Assembly (NCBI GenBank): GCA_030158115.1
Contig: JAOATK010000035.1
Coordinates: 98,895-162,894, forward strand
Reading direction: 5' to 3'
From: Legionella sp.
GTDB taxonomy: Bacteria > Pseudomonadota > Gammaproteobacteria > Legionellales > Legionellaceae
DNA: 64,000 nucleotides
A model generated the notes under the pieces. That model was not told the origin of the DNA. It did not search any database and saw only the letters and a list, made by a program, of their open reading frames with translations. This document shows positions 47,715-57,443 of this stretch, piece by piece. The stretch's first letter is position 1. Every line of letters begins with the position of its first letter. Both the position numbers and the translations under genes were made by a program.

Positions 47715-49118
47715 TTAATAATCAGCATGGCCTGGTGTACGTGGGAATGGAATAACATCCCGTACGTTAGCTAGTCCCGTCACATAACTGACTAACCGCT
47801 CAAACCCTAGACCAAATCCTGCATGCGGCACAGTGCCATAGCGACGCAGATCGCGATACCATTGATAACTGTCTACATTGAGATTACATTCTTCAATTCG
47901 TCTATCTAAAACATCTAGGCGCTCTTCACGTTGGCTTCCACCAATAATTTCGCCAATTCCTGGGGCTAAAACATCCATTGCTGCGACTGTTTTACCGTCT
48001 TCGTTAAGGCGCATGTAAAATCCTTTAATTTCTTGCGGGTAATTAGTTAATATCACAGGCTTTTTGCAATGAACTTCTGCTAGATAACGTTCGTGTTCAG
48101 ATTGTAAGTCTAACCCCCAACTGACAGGGAATTCAAAGGGGTGTTTACATTGTTCTAAGATTTTAATGGCATCGGTATAAGTCATCACCTCAAAGTCTGT
48201 TTGAGCGATATGCTCAAGACGCTCAAGACAGCCTGGTGCCACAAACTCATTAAAAAACGCCATGTCATCAGGGCGCTCATCGAGAACAGCCTTGCATAAA
48301 TAGCGGAGCATTTTTTGGCTAAGATCGCAAATATCATTTAACGTGGCAAATGCTATTTCAGGTTCAATCATCCAAAATTCAGCCAGATGACGGCTGGTGT
48401 TTGAATTTTCTGCACGGAAGGTCGGACCAAAGGTATAGACTTTTGACATTGCCATGCAATAGGCTTCTAGATTTAATTGGCCAGAAACAGTCAGAAAGGT
48501 TTCTTTCCCAAAAAAATCTTTGCTGTAATCAATTTGTCCTAGAGCATTTTTAGGTGTGTTCAACATATCTAAAGTAGAAACACGGAACATTTCACCAGCC
48601 CCTTCGCAATCACTGGCAGTAATAATAGGTGTGTGTATCCAAAAATAACCTTGTTCATGAAAAAAGCGATGAACCGCTTGGGATAAACAATGACGAATAC
48701 GTGTTACGGCACTGATGGTATTAGTGCGTGGGCGTAAATGAGCGACTTCCCGTAAATATTCGAGGGTATGGCGTTTTGCTTGAATAGGATAAGTGTCAGG
48801 ATTTTCTACCCAACCAACGACTTTAATCTCTGCCGCTTGAATTTCAAAAGACTGACCTTTACCCTGTGATGCGACTAATTTTCCGCTGGCAATTAGTGAG
48901 CAACCGGCATTGAGTTTGGTGATTTCATCATGGTAATTAGCCAAACTATCAGTGGCTACAATTTGAATTGGGGCAAAGCATGAGCCATCATGAAGATTGA
49001 TAAACGATAAGCCTGATTTAGAGTCACGACGAGTTTTTACCCAACCGCGTACAGTAACGTGCTTATCGACATCGACCAGACCATCTAAACATTGCTTGAT
49101 GGTAAAAACTTCGCTCAT
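47715..49118 (-). CDS. asnS: Asparaginyl-tRNA synthetase
   Basis: This class IIb synthetase charges tRNA-Asn. The 467-residue protein has an N-terminal OB-fold anticodon-binding domain ([18 protein letters not shown]), motif 2 around [25 protein letters not shown] (read in parts) and motif 3 [10 protein letters not shown]. Divergent from the secreted protein gene at 49189. Confidence 0.96.
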   Translation of the reverse strand: MSEVFTIKQCLDGLVDVDKHVTVRGWVKTRRDSKSGLSFINLHDGSCFAPIQIVATDSLANYHDEITKLNAGCSLIASGKLVASQGKGQSFEIQAAEIKVVGWVENPDTYPIQAKRHTLEYLREVAHLRPRTNTISAVTRIRHCLSQAVHRFFHEQGYFWIHTPIITASDCEGAGEMFRVSTLDMLNTPKNALGQIDYSKDFFGKETFLTVSGQLNLEAYCMAMSKVYTFGPTFRAENSNTSRHLAEFWMIEPEIAFATLNDICDLSQKMLRYLCKAVLDERPDDMAFFNEFVAPGCLERLEHIAQTDFEVMTYTDAIKILEQCKHPFEFPVSWGLDLQSEHERYLAEVHCKKPVILTNYPQEIKGFYMRLNEDGKTVAAMDVLAPGIGEIIGGSQREERLDVLDRRIEECNLNVDSYQWYRDLRRYGTVPHAGFGLGFERLVSYVTGLANVRDVIPFPRTPGHADY

Positions 49119-49188
49119 TTTTTACTCCTATGGATACCTTTGATTAATAGTGCGATGATACACTAAATCAAATAACTGAGGGAGCATT

Positions 49189-49749
49189 ATGATGCAAAGA
49201 GTGTTGTTCATAGTCTTATTTTTTTGTGTTGGTTTGCTTGAAGCAGCTGATACAGTTTTAAAATTATACAGACCTTATGGTGAGGTTAATCAGCAAGTTG
49301 CTCCTGTGGTTAAAAATACGTTGTTGGGTCGTTGTTTAACCCAGTCTCATCTTATTCTTCGTGAAGACGCTTGGCGTTGTGAGGTTGAGGGGAAAACTTA
49401 TGATCCATGCTTTGTTAAGGCGGGACCCAATCGAAAAGAAGCCTTATGCCCTCAATCACCTTGGGTCGGTGACAGTCTATTGATTCAAGTTGATACACCC
49501 TTAAATAATGAACGCAACCAAACATTAGATATGGCAAAAGCGTATCCTTGGGGTGTTGAATTGTCTCGTGGTGAACGATGTTTAGCAATTTATTCCACAG
49601 ATCTTTATGATGAAATGCCAATAAGATATCGTTGTAACGATAAAAATTATTTAGTAGGGCATTTGCAGCGGTGTAAAAATGTCTGGACTATGCTTGAAAA
49701 AACACCTGGTGGTATAGAGACTGTTGAGCTCAAAAAAGCTTGGTTTTGA
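49189..49749 (+). CDS. Secreted cysteine-containing protein of unknown function
   Basis: This 186-residue precursor has a clear signal peptide (MMQRVLFIVLFFCVGLLEAAD, read in parts, cut near residue 20). The mature part is about 165 residues with eight Cys (for example GRCLTQS, WRCEVEG, DPCFVKAG, ALCPQ, ERCLAIY, YRCNDKN, QRCKNVW), suggesting several disulfides. A GAGGGAG site precedes the ATGATG start. I recognise no family. Confidence 0.78.
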   Translation: MMQRVLFIVLFFCVGLLEAADTVLKLYRPYGEVNQQVAPVVKNTLLGRCLTQSHLILREDAWRCEVEGKTYDPCFVKAGPNRKEALCPQSPWVGDSLLIQVDTPLNNERNQTLDMAKAYPWGVELSRGERCLAIYSTDLYDEMPIRYRCNDKNYLVGHLQRCKNVWTMLEKTPGGIETVELKKAWF

Positions 49750-49844
49750 GTAATTGATCGAGCTACGTTTACGGTGCGAGCGCTTATTAATGTGGACGTT
49801 GTTTTACCGAAAGTATTAACGCGCTTAACTTCATGGCAGTGAGG

Positions 49845-50477
49845 CTACTCCTGGTTGGGAGCCGCTTGTTGGAATTCATCCAGATTTAAACAATGAGCAT
49901 TAATTTCATTAATAAGTGGGTAATCATCCATAGGAAAATTAAAACGTGTGGCATTGAATACTTGCGGTATTAGGCAAATATCGGCTAAAGTGACGCTGTG
50001 ACCAAAGCAGAAGGGTTCACTTCGTTTTATTGTTTCTAAGCGGGCTTCAAACGCATCAAACTCTGTTTTCAACCAATGATAGTACCATTCTTGTACTTGG
50101 GCTTCATTCGCATGAAATTGTTCTTTCAAACGGTTTAATACCCTTAAGTTATTTAAAGGATGCATGTCGCAAGCAATAATTAACGAGAGCGAGCGTATGG
50201 TGGCTTTATCAAAAGGGGATTGAGGCAATAAGGCAGGTTTGGGGACTATATCTTCTAAATAATCAATAATTGCTAATGATTGACTGATAATCTGACCTTT
50301 AATTTCTAGGCAAGGAACTAATCCTTGAGGATTTATCTGGTGGTATTCAGGGCTATTTTGCTCACCACCATTATTTACTAAATGCACATTGATTTTTTCA
50401 TAAGCAATACCTTTTAAATTCAGTGCAATGCGTACGCGATAACAAGCTGTCGAGCGAAAGTAATCATATAGCTTCAT
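49845..50477 (-). CDS. maiA: Maleylacetoacetate isomerase (zeta-class GST)
   Basis: It isomerises maleylacetoacetate to fumarylacetoacetate with glutathione in tyrosine breakdown. The 210-residue protein has the zeta-class N-terminus YFRSTACYRVRIALNLKGI, GLVPCLEI and the SLAIIDYLE segment. Its start lies 14 bases inside the end of fahA, so it is the last gene of the hpd-fahA-maiA operon. Confidence 0.93.
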   Translation of the reverse strand: MKLYDYFRSTACYRVRIALNLKGIAYEKINVHLVNNGGEQNSPEYHQINPQGLVPCLEIKGQIISQSLAIIDYLEDIVPKPALLPQSPFDKATIRSLSLIIACDMHPLNNLRVLNRLKEQFHANEAQVQEWYYHWLKTEFDAFEARLETIKRSEPFCFGHSVTLADICLIPQVFNATRFNFPMDDYPLINEINAHCLNLDEFQQAAPNQE

Positions 50478-51459
50478 GACTGTCCTTTACTGTTTGTTCT
50501 ATGGCACCAAAAAGACTTTTTCCTTGCAGGTTGTGCATTTCAATTCGAAGAGTATCGCCAAAATGCATAAAGGGTGTTTGTGCATGTCCTTGCTCAATTA
50601 TTTCTAACATTCTTTTTTCAGCAATACACGAAGAACCTTTACTGCGATCAACATTAGATACAGTGCCAGAACCAATAATCGTTCCAGCACTTAATGCTCT
50701 TGTTTTGGCTGCATGTTCAATCAGTTCAGGAAAGGAAAAGGTCATGTCCATGCCCGCGTTAGGTTGACCAAATAGCTCTGCATTTAAATAACTACATAAA
50801 GGCAAGTGAAGACGTTTTCCATCCCAACTTTGCTCTAATTCATCAGGTGTTATAGCCACGGGGGAAAAACTGCTGGAAGGCTTTGATTGAAAAAATCCAA
50901 ATCCTTTTGCTAGCTCTTCAGGGATTAAATTGCGTAAGGATACGTCATTCACCAGCATTAATAATTTAATATGTTGCTCTGCTTTTTTCTGATGAGTACC
51001 CATAGGCACATCGTCAGTAATGATGGCCACTTCTGCTTCAAAATCTATGCCATAGGCTTCGCTTGCTGCAAGAATAGGATCTCTTGGACCAAGAAAAGTG
51101 TCTGAACCTCCTTGATACATAAGTGGGTTAGTCCAGAAATCAGCAGGCATTTCGGCACCACGTGCTCTACGAACTAATTCAACATGATTAACATAAGCAC
51201 TACCATCAATCCATTGATAAGCTCGGGGAAGGGGAGAGGTACATTGTTTGGGATCAAAAACAAAGATATTGTCTATCTTTTCTTCGTTTAATTGTGTGTA
51301 AATGTTTTGTAATTTTGGGGCCAGTGTTTGCCAGTGATCTAGGGCATGTTGTAAGTTGGGTGCAATTTGTGCAACACACACAGCATGACTCAGTGTTTTA
51401 TTAACCACACAAAGGGTCCCATCGCGTGAAGTAGCTGATTTTAAGGTGGCTAATTTCAT
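50464..51459 (-). CDS. fahA: Fumarylacetoacetate hydrolase family protein
   Basis: It cleaves fumarylacetoacetate to fumarate and acetoacetate, the last step of tyrosine degradation. At 331 residues it matches the bacterial two-domain form. Visible family segments are the metal-binding DFEAEVAIITDDV, GFGFFQSKPSSSFSPVAITPDEL (read in parts) and GTIIGSGTVSNVD. It lies 8 bases after hpd. Confidence 0.93.
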   Translation of the reverse strand: MKLATLKSATSRDGTLCVVNKTLSHAVCVAQIAPNLQHALDHWQTLAPKLQNIYTQLNEEKIDNIFVFDPKQCTSPLPRAYQWIDGSAYVNHVELVRRARGAEMPADFWTNPLMYQGGSDTFLGPRDPILAASEAYGIDFEAEVAIITDDVPMGTHQKKAEQHIKLLMLVNDVSLRNLIPEELAKGFGFFQSKPSSSFSPVAITPDELEQSWDGKRLHLPLCSYLNAELFGQPNAGMDMTFSFPELIEHAAKTRALSAGTIIGSGTVSNVDRSKGSSCIAEKRMLEIIEQGHAQTPFMHFGDTLRIEMHNLQGKSLFGAIEQTVKDSHEAI

Positions 51460-51467
51460 AGTGATCC

Positions 51468-52514
51468 TTAATTGGCTTTTAATGTACCGCGTTTAATTTG
51501 GTCTCTTTCAATCGCCTCAAATAACGCTTGGAAATTACCCTCACCAAATCCTTCATTACCTTTACGCTGAATCAGTTCAAAAAAAACAGGACCAAATATA
51601 TTCTCTGTGAAGATTTGCAATAACAATCCTGAGTTAGGATCTATTTCGCCATCCATTAATATTTTTTCTGCACGAAGGTGCTGTTCTGATTCTTGGTGCC
51701 AGGGCAGACGAGAACGTAACATGTCGTAATAGGTTTCTGGAACATCAAGAAATTTTACGCCTTGATTTCTTAATGTATGTACCGAGTGATAAATATTGTC
51801 AGTGGTTAGGGCAATATGTTGGATGCCTTCGCCTTTATAGTCATGCAAAAATTCTTCTATTTGTGATTGGTCATCTTTGGATTCATTTAAGGGGATTTTA
51901 ATTTTACCGCAAGGACTGCCTAAAGCTCGACTGATTAGACCAGTCATTTTTCCTTTAATATTAAAGTAACGAATTTGTTGAAAATTAAAAATAGAGGCAT
52001 AAAATTGCGCCCATTTGTCCATATTACCACGGAAGACATTATGAGTAAGATGATCGATAGCAAGCAGTCCATTTCCTGGAACTGTTGCTGTTAAGGGCTT
52101 ATCCCAATAGTTACTAAACGGTTGATTTTTATCATCAACAAAATAAATAACACTGCCACCGATGGCTTGAATGGCAGGCAAGCCATGATAAGCATGTTGG
52201 CAATCTTCAAAAGCAAGCGCCCCATTTTTAATGGCATGTTTAAAAGCCTTTTCAGCATTTTGTACCTTAAATCCCATGGCGCAAGCGCCTGCACCATGAG
52301 TCATGCTATGCTTTTCAGGTTGGTTATTTGTAGCTGCATTGACTATAAAATGGATATTGCCTTGTTGGTATAAAGTAATGTCTTGTTCTTGATGCGATGC
52401 GACCGCTTGAAACCCCATATCAGAAAATTGTTGATGTAGGTGCTTTTTATTAGGGCCGGAAAATTCTAAAAACGCAAAGCCATCTAATCCACAGGGGTTG
52501 TCATTTGTTTGCAT
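51468..52514 (-). CDS. lly: 4-hydroxyphenylpyruvate dioxygenase (legiolysin)
   Basis: It converts 4-hydroxyphenylpyruvate to homogentisate. The 348-residue protein has two vicinal-oxygen-chelate domains. The iron ligands are visible as His in AIDHLTHN, His in IQHIALTTDN and Glu in FFELIQRKG. In Legionella the enzyme, called legiolysin, underlies brown pigment and was found through haemolysis (known). Operon: lly-fahA-maiA. Homogentisate dioxygenase (hmgA) is not in the window. Confidence 0.95.
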   Translation of the reverse strand: MQTNDNPCGLDGFAFLEFSGPNKKHLHQQFSDMGFQAVASHQEQDITLYQQGNIHFIVNAATNNQPEKHSMTHGAGACAMGFKVQNAEKAFKHAIKNGALAFEDCQHAYHGLPAIQAIGGSVIYFVDDKNQPFSNYWDKPLTATVPGNGLLAIDHLTHNVFRGNMDKWAQFYASIFNFQQIRYFNIKGKMTGLISRALGSPCGKIKIPLNESKDDQSQIEEFLHDYKGEGIQHIALTTDNIYHSVHTLRNQGVKFLDVPETYYDMLRSRLPWHQESEQHLRAEKILMDGEIDPNSGLLLQIFTENIFGPVFFELIQRKGNEGFGEGNFQALFEAIERDQIKRGTLKAN

Positions 52515-52570
52515 ATTTCACTCCTTTGATATGTAGCAACCTATGATCGGCTAAACCAATTTCTATAATA

Positions 52571-52625
52571 AGGTGCCATGCTTTGCATGGTTTTCCTGGA
52601 TTACACCATGCTTCATGCAGGCTAT
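52571..52625. repeat. Partial copy of the large inverted repeat element
   Basis: This segment repeats, with changes, the centre and right arm of the element at 27475-27592: a CCATGC-TTT-GCATGG hairpin (52576-52590) followed by CCTGGATTACACC and CATGCAGGCTATAG. The left arm is missing. It lies between lly and the O-methyltransferase gene. Confidence 0.65.
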
Positions 52626-53281
52626 AGTTTTTGCACTAAAAATAACCCATCTGCAATAGGCAATAAACTAACAAATACACGCGGATCATGTTTAATCAAA
52701 TCATTTAATTTTCTAATTTCCCTTGTCTGTCCACGTGTTTCATTTTCATCAATTACTTTACCATACCAGAGCATGTCATCAATTGCGATTACTCCTCGTG
52801 GGTGAATTAATTTTAATGCCATTTCATAATATTTAGGGTAGCTTGTTTTATCTGCATCAATAAAAATAAAATCAAATTTTTCTTCCCAACCTTCCTTAAT
52901 TAAAGCATCTAATGAATCTAATGCGCGACCAAGGCGTAATTCAATTTTATGATCTTGTTTTGCCTCTTTCCAAAAAGCGTGTGCTTTACTGGTCCATTCG
53001 GCACTAATATCACAAGTGATTAGCTTACCGTCATCAGGGAGGGCTAGAGACATAGCTAATGCACTGTATCCGGTGTATGTTCCTAATTCCAGGACATTTT
53101 TAGCATTAAGCATGCGGATAAGAAACTGCATGAATTGGGCTTGTTCGGGGGAGACCTGCATGCTAGCCAATTGCATGGGAGCAGTCTCTTTGCGCAAACC
53201 TTCCAGGGCAGGGTGCTCACGCAAAGACTTATCCAGCATATACTCATACAACTCAGGAGTCATTGTTGGATGTTTGATCAT
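52622..53281 (-). CDS. SAM-dependent O-methyltransferase (caffeoyl-CoA type)
   Basis: The 219-residue protein has the class I motif VLELGTYTGYSALAMSLAL, a metal-binding Asp in FIFIDADKTSYPKYYE and the AIDDMLWYGKV segment of the cation-dependent O-methyltransferase family. Substrates in this family are catechol-like phenols, which could fit the neighbouring aromatic degradation genes. That link is speculative. Confidence 0.9.
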   Translation of the reverse strand: MIKHPTMTPELYEYMLDKSLREHPALEGLRKETAPMQLASMQVSPEQAQFMQFLIRMLNAKNVLELGTYTGYSALAMSLALPDDGKLITCDISAEWTSKAHAFWKEAKQDHKIELRLGRALDSLDALIKEGWEEKFDFIFIDADKTSYPKYYEMALKLIHPRGVIAIDDMLWYGKVIDENETRGQTREIRKLNDLIKHDPRVFVSLLPIADGLFLVQKL

Positions 53282-53289
53282 TTATCTAC

Positions 53290-54363
53290 CTAGGCTAATT
53301 TTTCTTGAGCTAGCGCATCAGCTATTTCATTAGGAGGTAAATTCTCTTTAGCAGCCCTAAGGAATATCTCTGTTAAATGCGTATAAATAGTGTCAATTTG
53401 TACCGCTACTTCATTTTCATGGGTTTGCAGGTACTTCGATGCAGCAAAAATTAACCCACCCGCATTAATGACATAATCTGGAGCAAATAAGATACCTTTT
53501 TCATGCAATATATTGCCATGATAGGTATGAGCTAATTGGTTGTTTGCAGCACCTGCGATAATGGTGGTTTGTAATTGAGGAATTGTGATGTCATTAAGAA
53601 TGGCACCTAAAGCACAAGGAGCAAAGACATCACAGGGTACCTTATGAATTTCTTCTGTACTGACAGGTTTTGCACCTAACTCTTTTACCGCTTGTTCAAC
53701 AGCAGCGGGAGAAATATCAGCAACAGTTAACGTAGCACCTAATTCGTGTAAATGTTGTGCTAACAGATATCCCACATGACCTAATCCTTGAATAGCAACA
53801 TGAATGCCTTTAAGGTGTTCTTTTCCTAATTTAAAAGCAACCGCTGCTTGAATTCCGCGAAGAATCCCTTTTGCGGTAGAAGGAGAAGGATCTCCATTAT
53901 ATTTTGATAAGCTTGCAACATAAGGCGTGTGTTCGTTAATAATATCCATGTCAGTTAATAACGTGCCGCTATCTAAGGCTGTGATGTAGCGACCATTTAG
54001 TTCATTAACAAACTTTCCAAATTGATGCATGTATTGTGTGCGATCAAAAGCGCCCTTGGGTTTGATAATGACAGATTTACCACCACCGAGAGGCAGATTG
54101 ACTGATGCTGCTTTAAAGCTCATTCCACGAGCCAAGCGCATCGCGTCTTGAAGTGCTGCTGTGGTGCTTGGGTATTCAATAAAACGACAACCACCTAAAG
54201 CAGGACCTAACTTAGTATTATGGATAGCAATAATTGCTTTCATGCCTGTTTCAGGATCAACCTTAAAGTGCAAATCACCAAAGCCATGAGATAAGGCGTA
54301 ATCAAGGAAATCACCTTCAGATACTGATGGATTTTCGTGGATTTTATTAAGAATAGACATCAT
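53290..54363 (-). CDS. ldh: Leucine dehydrogenase (Glu/Leu/Phe/Val dehydrogenase family)
   Basis: It reversibly deaminates branched-chain amino acids with NAD. The 357-residue protein has the catalytic segment NLPLGGGKSVIIKP, GCRFIEYPS and the NAD fold VAIQGLGHVGYLLAQHL. The size and GDLHFKVDPETGMKAIIAIHN start fit leucine rather than glutamate dehydrogenases. AGGAG precedes ATG 54363. The O-methyltransferase gene follows after 8 bases. Confidence 0.92.
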   Translation of the reverse strand: MMSILNKIHENPSVSEGDFLDYALSHGFGDLHFKVDPETGMKAIIAIHNTKLGPALGGCRFIEYPSTTAALQDAMRLARGMSFKAASVNLPLGGGKSVIIKPKGAFDRTQYMHQFGKFVNELNGRYITALDSGTLLTDMDIINEHTPYVASLSKYNGDPSPSTAKGILRGIQAAVAFKLGKEHLKGIHVAIQGLGHVGYLLAQHLHELGATLTVADISPAAVEQAVKELGAKPVSTEEIHKVPCDVFAPCALGAILNDITIPQLQTTIIAGAANNQLAHTYHGNILHEKGILFAPDYVINAGGLIFAASKYLQTHENEVAVQIDTIYTHLTEIFLRAAKENLPPNEIADALAQEKLA

Positions 54364-54672
54364 GCATAGGCTCCTCTTGCAAATATTTTTTTAAGAAGTT
54401 ATAGACCTTTTTATTCATTAAATCAATGATAATTTAGTGTGGTTGTATTTATCAGAACTCGTGTTAATTAAAATGCTTACCCAAACTATTCAAGCCCTAA
54501 TAATAAAGCATGATTTACCTAAGGCGATGTATAAGGTCAGCCTTTACCAGAGTTTAAAACAGTGATTTATGGAGTTAAGACAGATGAGCAGGGAAAAGAT
54601 TTCTGAATGACAGCATTCAAACAATTAGTGTAAACTGGCTTTAGAAGTTTGAGATTAAGCAGGGGAATCAAT
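54364..54672. other. Divergent intergenic region ldh/ugpQ
   Basis: 309 bases with no gene I can support. They are AT-rich near ldh, where its promoter should lie. The right end contains the AGGGG ribosome site of ugpQ (54661). No repeat, RNA gene or strong promoter is visible. Confidence 0.45.
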
Positions 54673-55395
54673 TTGTTGGCTATAGAAAAAATTATTGGTC
54701 ATCGGGGAGCGGCAGCTTATGCTCCAGAAAATACACTGGCTGCTTTTAATAAGGCATTAGCAATAGGGTGTCGTTTTATAGAGTTTGATGTGATGTGTAG
54801 TGCGGATGGTGAGCCTTATGTTTTTCATGACGATAAGTTAAAAAGAACAACAAATGGTCGGGGAGAAATAGGTTTAGTTGAATCGACTTATCTCCAATCA
54901 TTAGATGCGGGTTCCTGGTTTTCCCGTCAATTTAAAGGGGAGCACATCCCTCATTTTAAAGAGGTTATAGAGTGGCTTACTCTTTCTCGTGTTCAAGCCA
55001 ATATTGAAATTAAACCTTATCCAGGAACCGATGAGCAAACCGCTATTACAGTCCTTACTCATATAAATCGTTATTGGCCACAAGATAAAGACCTCCCATT
55101 AGTGTCTAGTTTTTCTTGGGAGGCTTTATTAATGTGTCGCAGTCTTTCACCAGAAATGCCATTAGGTTTGTTGTTGGATAAGTGGGATAAAGAGTGGTTA
55201 AAAAAAGCAAAGCAGCTTAACTGTTTATCCATTCATTTTAATCGTAAAGTGCTTACTGCTGATCGAGTGCAAGAAGTTAAGGATAAAGGTTATTTGGTTT
55301 GCGCTTATACCGTGAATCGTAAACGCCAGGCGAATAAACTATTTAAATGGGGAGTTGATGCAGTGTTTAGTGATTATCCTGATTTATTAGCATGA
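54673..55395 (+). CDS. ugpQ: Glycerophosphodiester phosphodiesterase
   Basis: It hydrolyses glycerophosphodiesters from phospholipid turnover to glycerol-3-phosphate and alcohols. The 240-residue protein has IGHRGAAAYAPENTLAAF, the FDVMCSADG and FHDDKLKRTTNG metal-binding segments and a TIM-barrel length. I start at TTG 54673 (AGGGG 7 bases upstream). Another TTG follows immediately, and a TTG at 54649 would be less well placed. The end overlaps the ugpB ATG (ATGA). Confidence 0.9.
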   Translation: MLAIEKIIGHRGAAAYAPENTLAAFNKALAIGCRFIEFDVMCSADGEPYVFHDDKLKRTTNGRGEIGLVESTYLQSLDAGSWFSRQFKGEHIPHFKEVIEWLTLSRVQANIEIKPYPGTDEQTAITVLTHINRYWPQDKDLPLVSSFSWEALLMCRSLSPEMPLGLLLDKWDKEWLKKAKQLNCLSIHFNRKVLTADRVQEVKDKGYLVCAYTVNRKRQANKLFKWGVDAVFSDYPDLLA

Positions 55396-56669
55396 ATAAA
55401 TTAACTTGCGCCTTGTTATTATTTTTTACCTTCTCACTACAGGCAAAACCTGTGGAGTTGGTGCTATGGCATGCTATGGCTGGGCAGTTAGGTGAGGAGG
55501 TCAAGTTACTTGCAGATGATTTTAATCGAAGTCAAAGTGCCTACCTTATCAAGCCAGTCTATAAGGGCAATTATGTTGAAACTTTAACTAGTTTTGCTGC
55601 TGCATTTAGAGCGCATCAACCTCCGGCGATAGTCCAAATTTTTGAAGTGGGTACGGCTTTAATGAGCTCACCTCCTGGAGTTATTAAGCCACTTGCTGAG
55701 TTGATGCAAGAGCAGGGAATTGCTTTGCCTCAAGGTGACTTTATTCCATCAGTAAGAGAGTTTTACAGTAGCAGGGGTCAGCTGATGGCCTTACCCTTTA
55801 ATCTATCAACACCCATTTTATACTACAACTTAGATATGCTTGCTAAAATAGGTTACACCCCGGCTAATTTTCCACGTACCTGGGATGAGATGGAGGTGCT
55901 GGCTGAAAAAGCAAAAAAAGCCGGTTATGAATGTACTTATACTACCGCTTATCCTGGATGGGTGCTTTTTGAATCTTTTTTAGCAATTCATGGTTTGGCA
56001 TTAACGCAAGATAATCCCCTGCATGCAGTGTTTAATACGCCTCAGTTGGCGCATCATTTTGAGCGCTTAAAGCATTGGCATTCACAACATTATTTTCGTT
56101 ATGCTGGTCGAGTTGATGATGCTACTATTTTGTTTACAAGTGGCGTGTGCCCCTTATTTAGCCAATCTTCCGGAGCATATAATAGTTTGTCTGCCTTGGT
56201 TCCTTTTCACCTAGGGGTAGCTAGCATGCCTTTAGATACTCATGCTAGCAAAGTGCGCTATGCTAACGTAGCGGGTGGGGCTGCGCTATGGGCTGTGGCC
56301 GGTCAAACTAAAAAGCAATATAAAGGCATTGCACAATTTTTTGCCTTTATCGCTCAACCTAAGATACAGCAGCGCTGGCATGAGAATACAGGGTATTTGC
56401 CCTTAGGATTTACAGGTGTTTATAGTCATATTTTGACAGTAAGCCACCATCCGAATTTATTAATAGCCCAAGCTGATTTAAAAGGGCGTGCAGTGAAAAA
56501 GCCATTAAAATATCGGGGACCTCAAAATCAGATTCGCAGCATTAATGATGAGGTACTAGAAGCAATGTTTGCAGGTTTAATGACACCGGCACAAGCTTTG
56601 GAAGAGGCGGTATTAAGGGTAGAACATGTGTTGCTTCGCTTTAATAGAAACACCCAATTAAATCCTTAA
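55392..56669 (+). CDS. ugpB: Extracellular solute-binding protein, UgpB type
   Basis: The 425-residue precursor has a signal peptide (to about residue 18) and the family-1 binding-protein fold typical of UgpB (VELVLWHAMAGQLGEEV, PTWDEMEVLAEKAKKAGYECTYTT-like segments, SGAYNSLSALVPF). UgpB captures glycerol-3-phosphate or its diesters. Coupling with ugpQ supports this, as does glpD at the far left of the window. The permease and ATPase genes ugpA, ugpE and ugpC are absent here. Confidence 0.87.
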   Translation: MNKLTCALLLFFTFSLQAKPVELVLWHAMAGQLGEEVKLLADDFNRSQSAYLIKPVYKGNYVETLTSFAAAFRAHQPPAIVQIFEVGTALMSSPPGVIKPLAELMQEQGIALPQGDFIPSVREFYSSRGQLMALPFNLSTPILYYNLDMLAKIGYTPANFPRTWDEMEVLAEKAKKAGYECTYTTAYPGWVLFESFLAIHGLALTQDNPLHAVFNTPQLAHHFERLKHWHSQHYFRYAGRVDDATILFTSGVCPLFSQSSGAYNSLSALVPFHLGVASMPLDTHASKVRYANVAGGAALWAVAGQTKKQYKGIAQFFAFIAQPKIQQRWHENTGYLPLGFTGVYSHILTVSHHPNLLIAQADLKGRAVKKPLKYRGPQNQIRSINDEVLEAMFAGLMTPAQALEEAVLRVEHVLLRFNRNTQLNP

Positions 56670-56687
56670 AAGAAAGTGAGTACTTAC

Positions 56688-57443
56688 ATGTTAATTCTCT
56701 TATCACCGGCAAAAAAACTCTTAAAAAGCACAACCCCTTATTTAGGCAAAACATCGCAGCCGTTATTTACCAATAAAACAAATAAGTTAGTAAAACTAAT
56801 GCAATCTAAATCAGTTCACGAGATTGCTACTTTAATGGATTTATCCCCTGATCTTGCTTCGCTTAATTTTGAGCGATACCAACAGTTTGATAAGCAACAG
56901 GCTTATCCGGCACTCTTTTTATTTCAAGGGGATGTTTATCAAGGTTTGCAAGCCAATACTTTGCAGCCCAGTGCAATTGATTATGCTCAATCTCATTTGC
57001 GAATATTGTCGGGTCTTTATGGTCTTTTAAACCCTTTGGATAGCATTCAGCCATACCGGTTGGAAATGGGGGTTCGTTTGGAAAATCCTTGTGGTAAAAA
57101 TTTATATAACTTTTGGCAAGAGACAATTACTCAAGCTTTGAATGACGAGTTAGCAGGGCAAAAAAATCCGATGCTGATTAATTTAGCATCAACCGAATAT
57201 TTTAAATCAATTGATGAAAAGAAAATAAATTACCCAATTAAGACGATTAATTTTTATGAAAAAAAGAATGATCAATTTAAAATGATTGGAATCTATGCGA
57301 AAAAAGCACGAGGAGTCATGGCGCGATTTTTAATAGAGCATCAAATCGATAACATAGAGCAAGTAAAAGCATTTAACTTGCTAGGCTACACTTATAATCC
57401 AAACACATCTTCTGATCATCATTTGGATTTTATTCGTGACTGA
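56688..57443 (+). CDS. yaaA: Peroxide stress protein YaaA
   Basis: YaaA (DUF328) limits iron-driven damage in peroxide-stressed cells. From ATG 56688 the protein is 251 residues, starting MLILLSPAKKL, with ILSGLYGLLNPLDSIQPYRLEMG and INLASTEYFKSI (read in parts). An upstream GTG at 56676 would add four residues. The end overlaps the next gene by 8 bases. Confidence 0.92.
   Translation: MLILLSPAKKLLKSTTPYLGKTSQPLFTNKTNKLVKLMQSKSVHEIATLMDLSPDLASLNFERYQQFDKQQAYPALFLFQGDVYQGLQANTLQPSAIDYAQSHLRILSGLYGLLNPLDSIQPYRLEMGVRLENPCGKNLYNFWQETITQALNDELAGQKNPMLINLASTEYFKSIDEKKINYPIKTINFYEKKNDQFKMIGIYAKKARGVMARFLIEHQIDNIEQVKAFNLLGYTYNPNTSSDHHLDFIRD

Noticed and set aside
53290..54363. Glutamate dehydrogenase as the function
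   Set aside because: The length of 357 residues and the N-terminal pattern fit leucine dehydrogenases better than the 410 to 450 residue glutamate enzymes.
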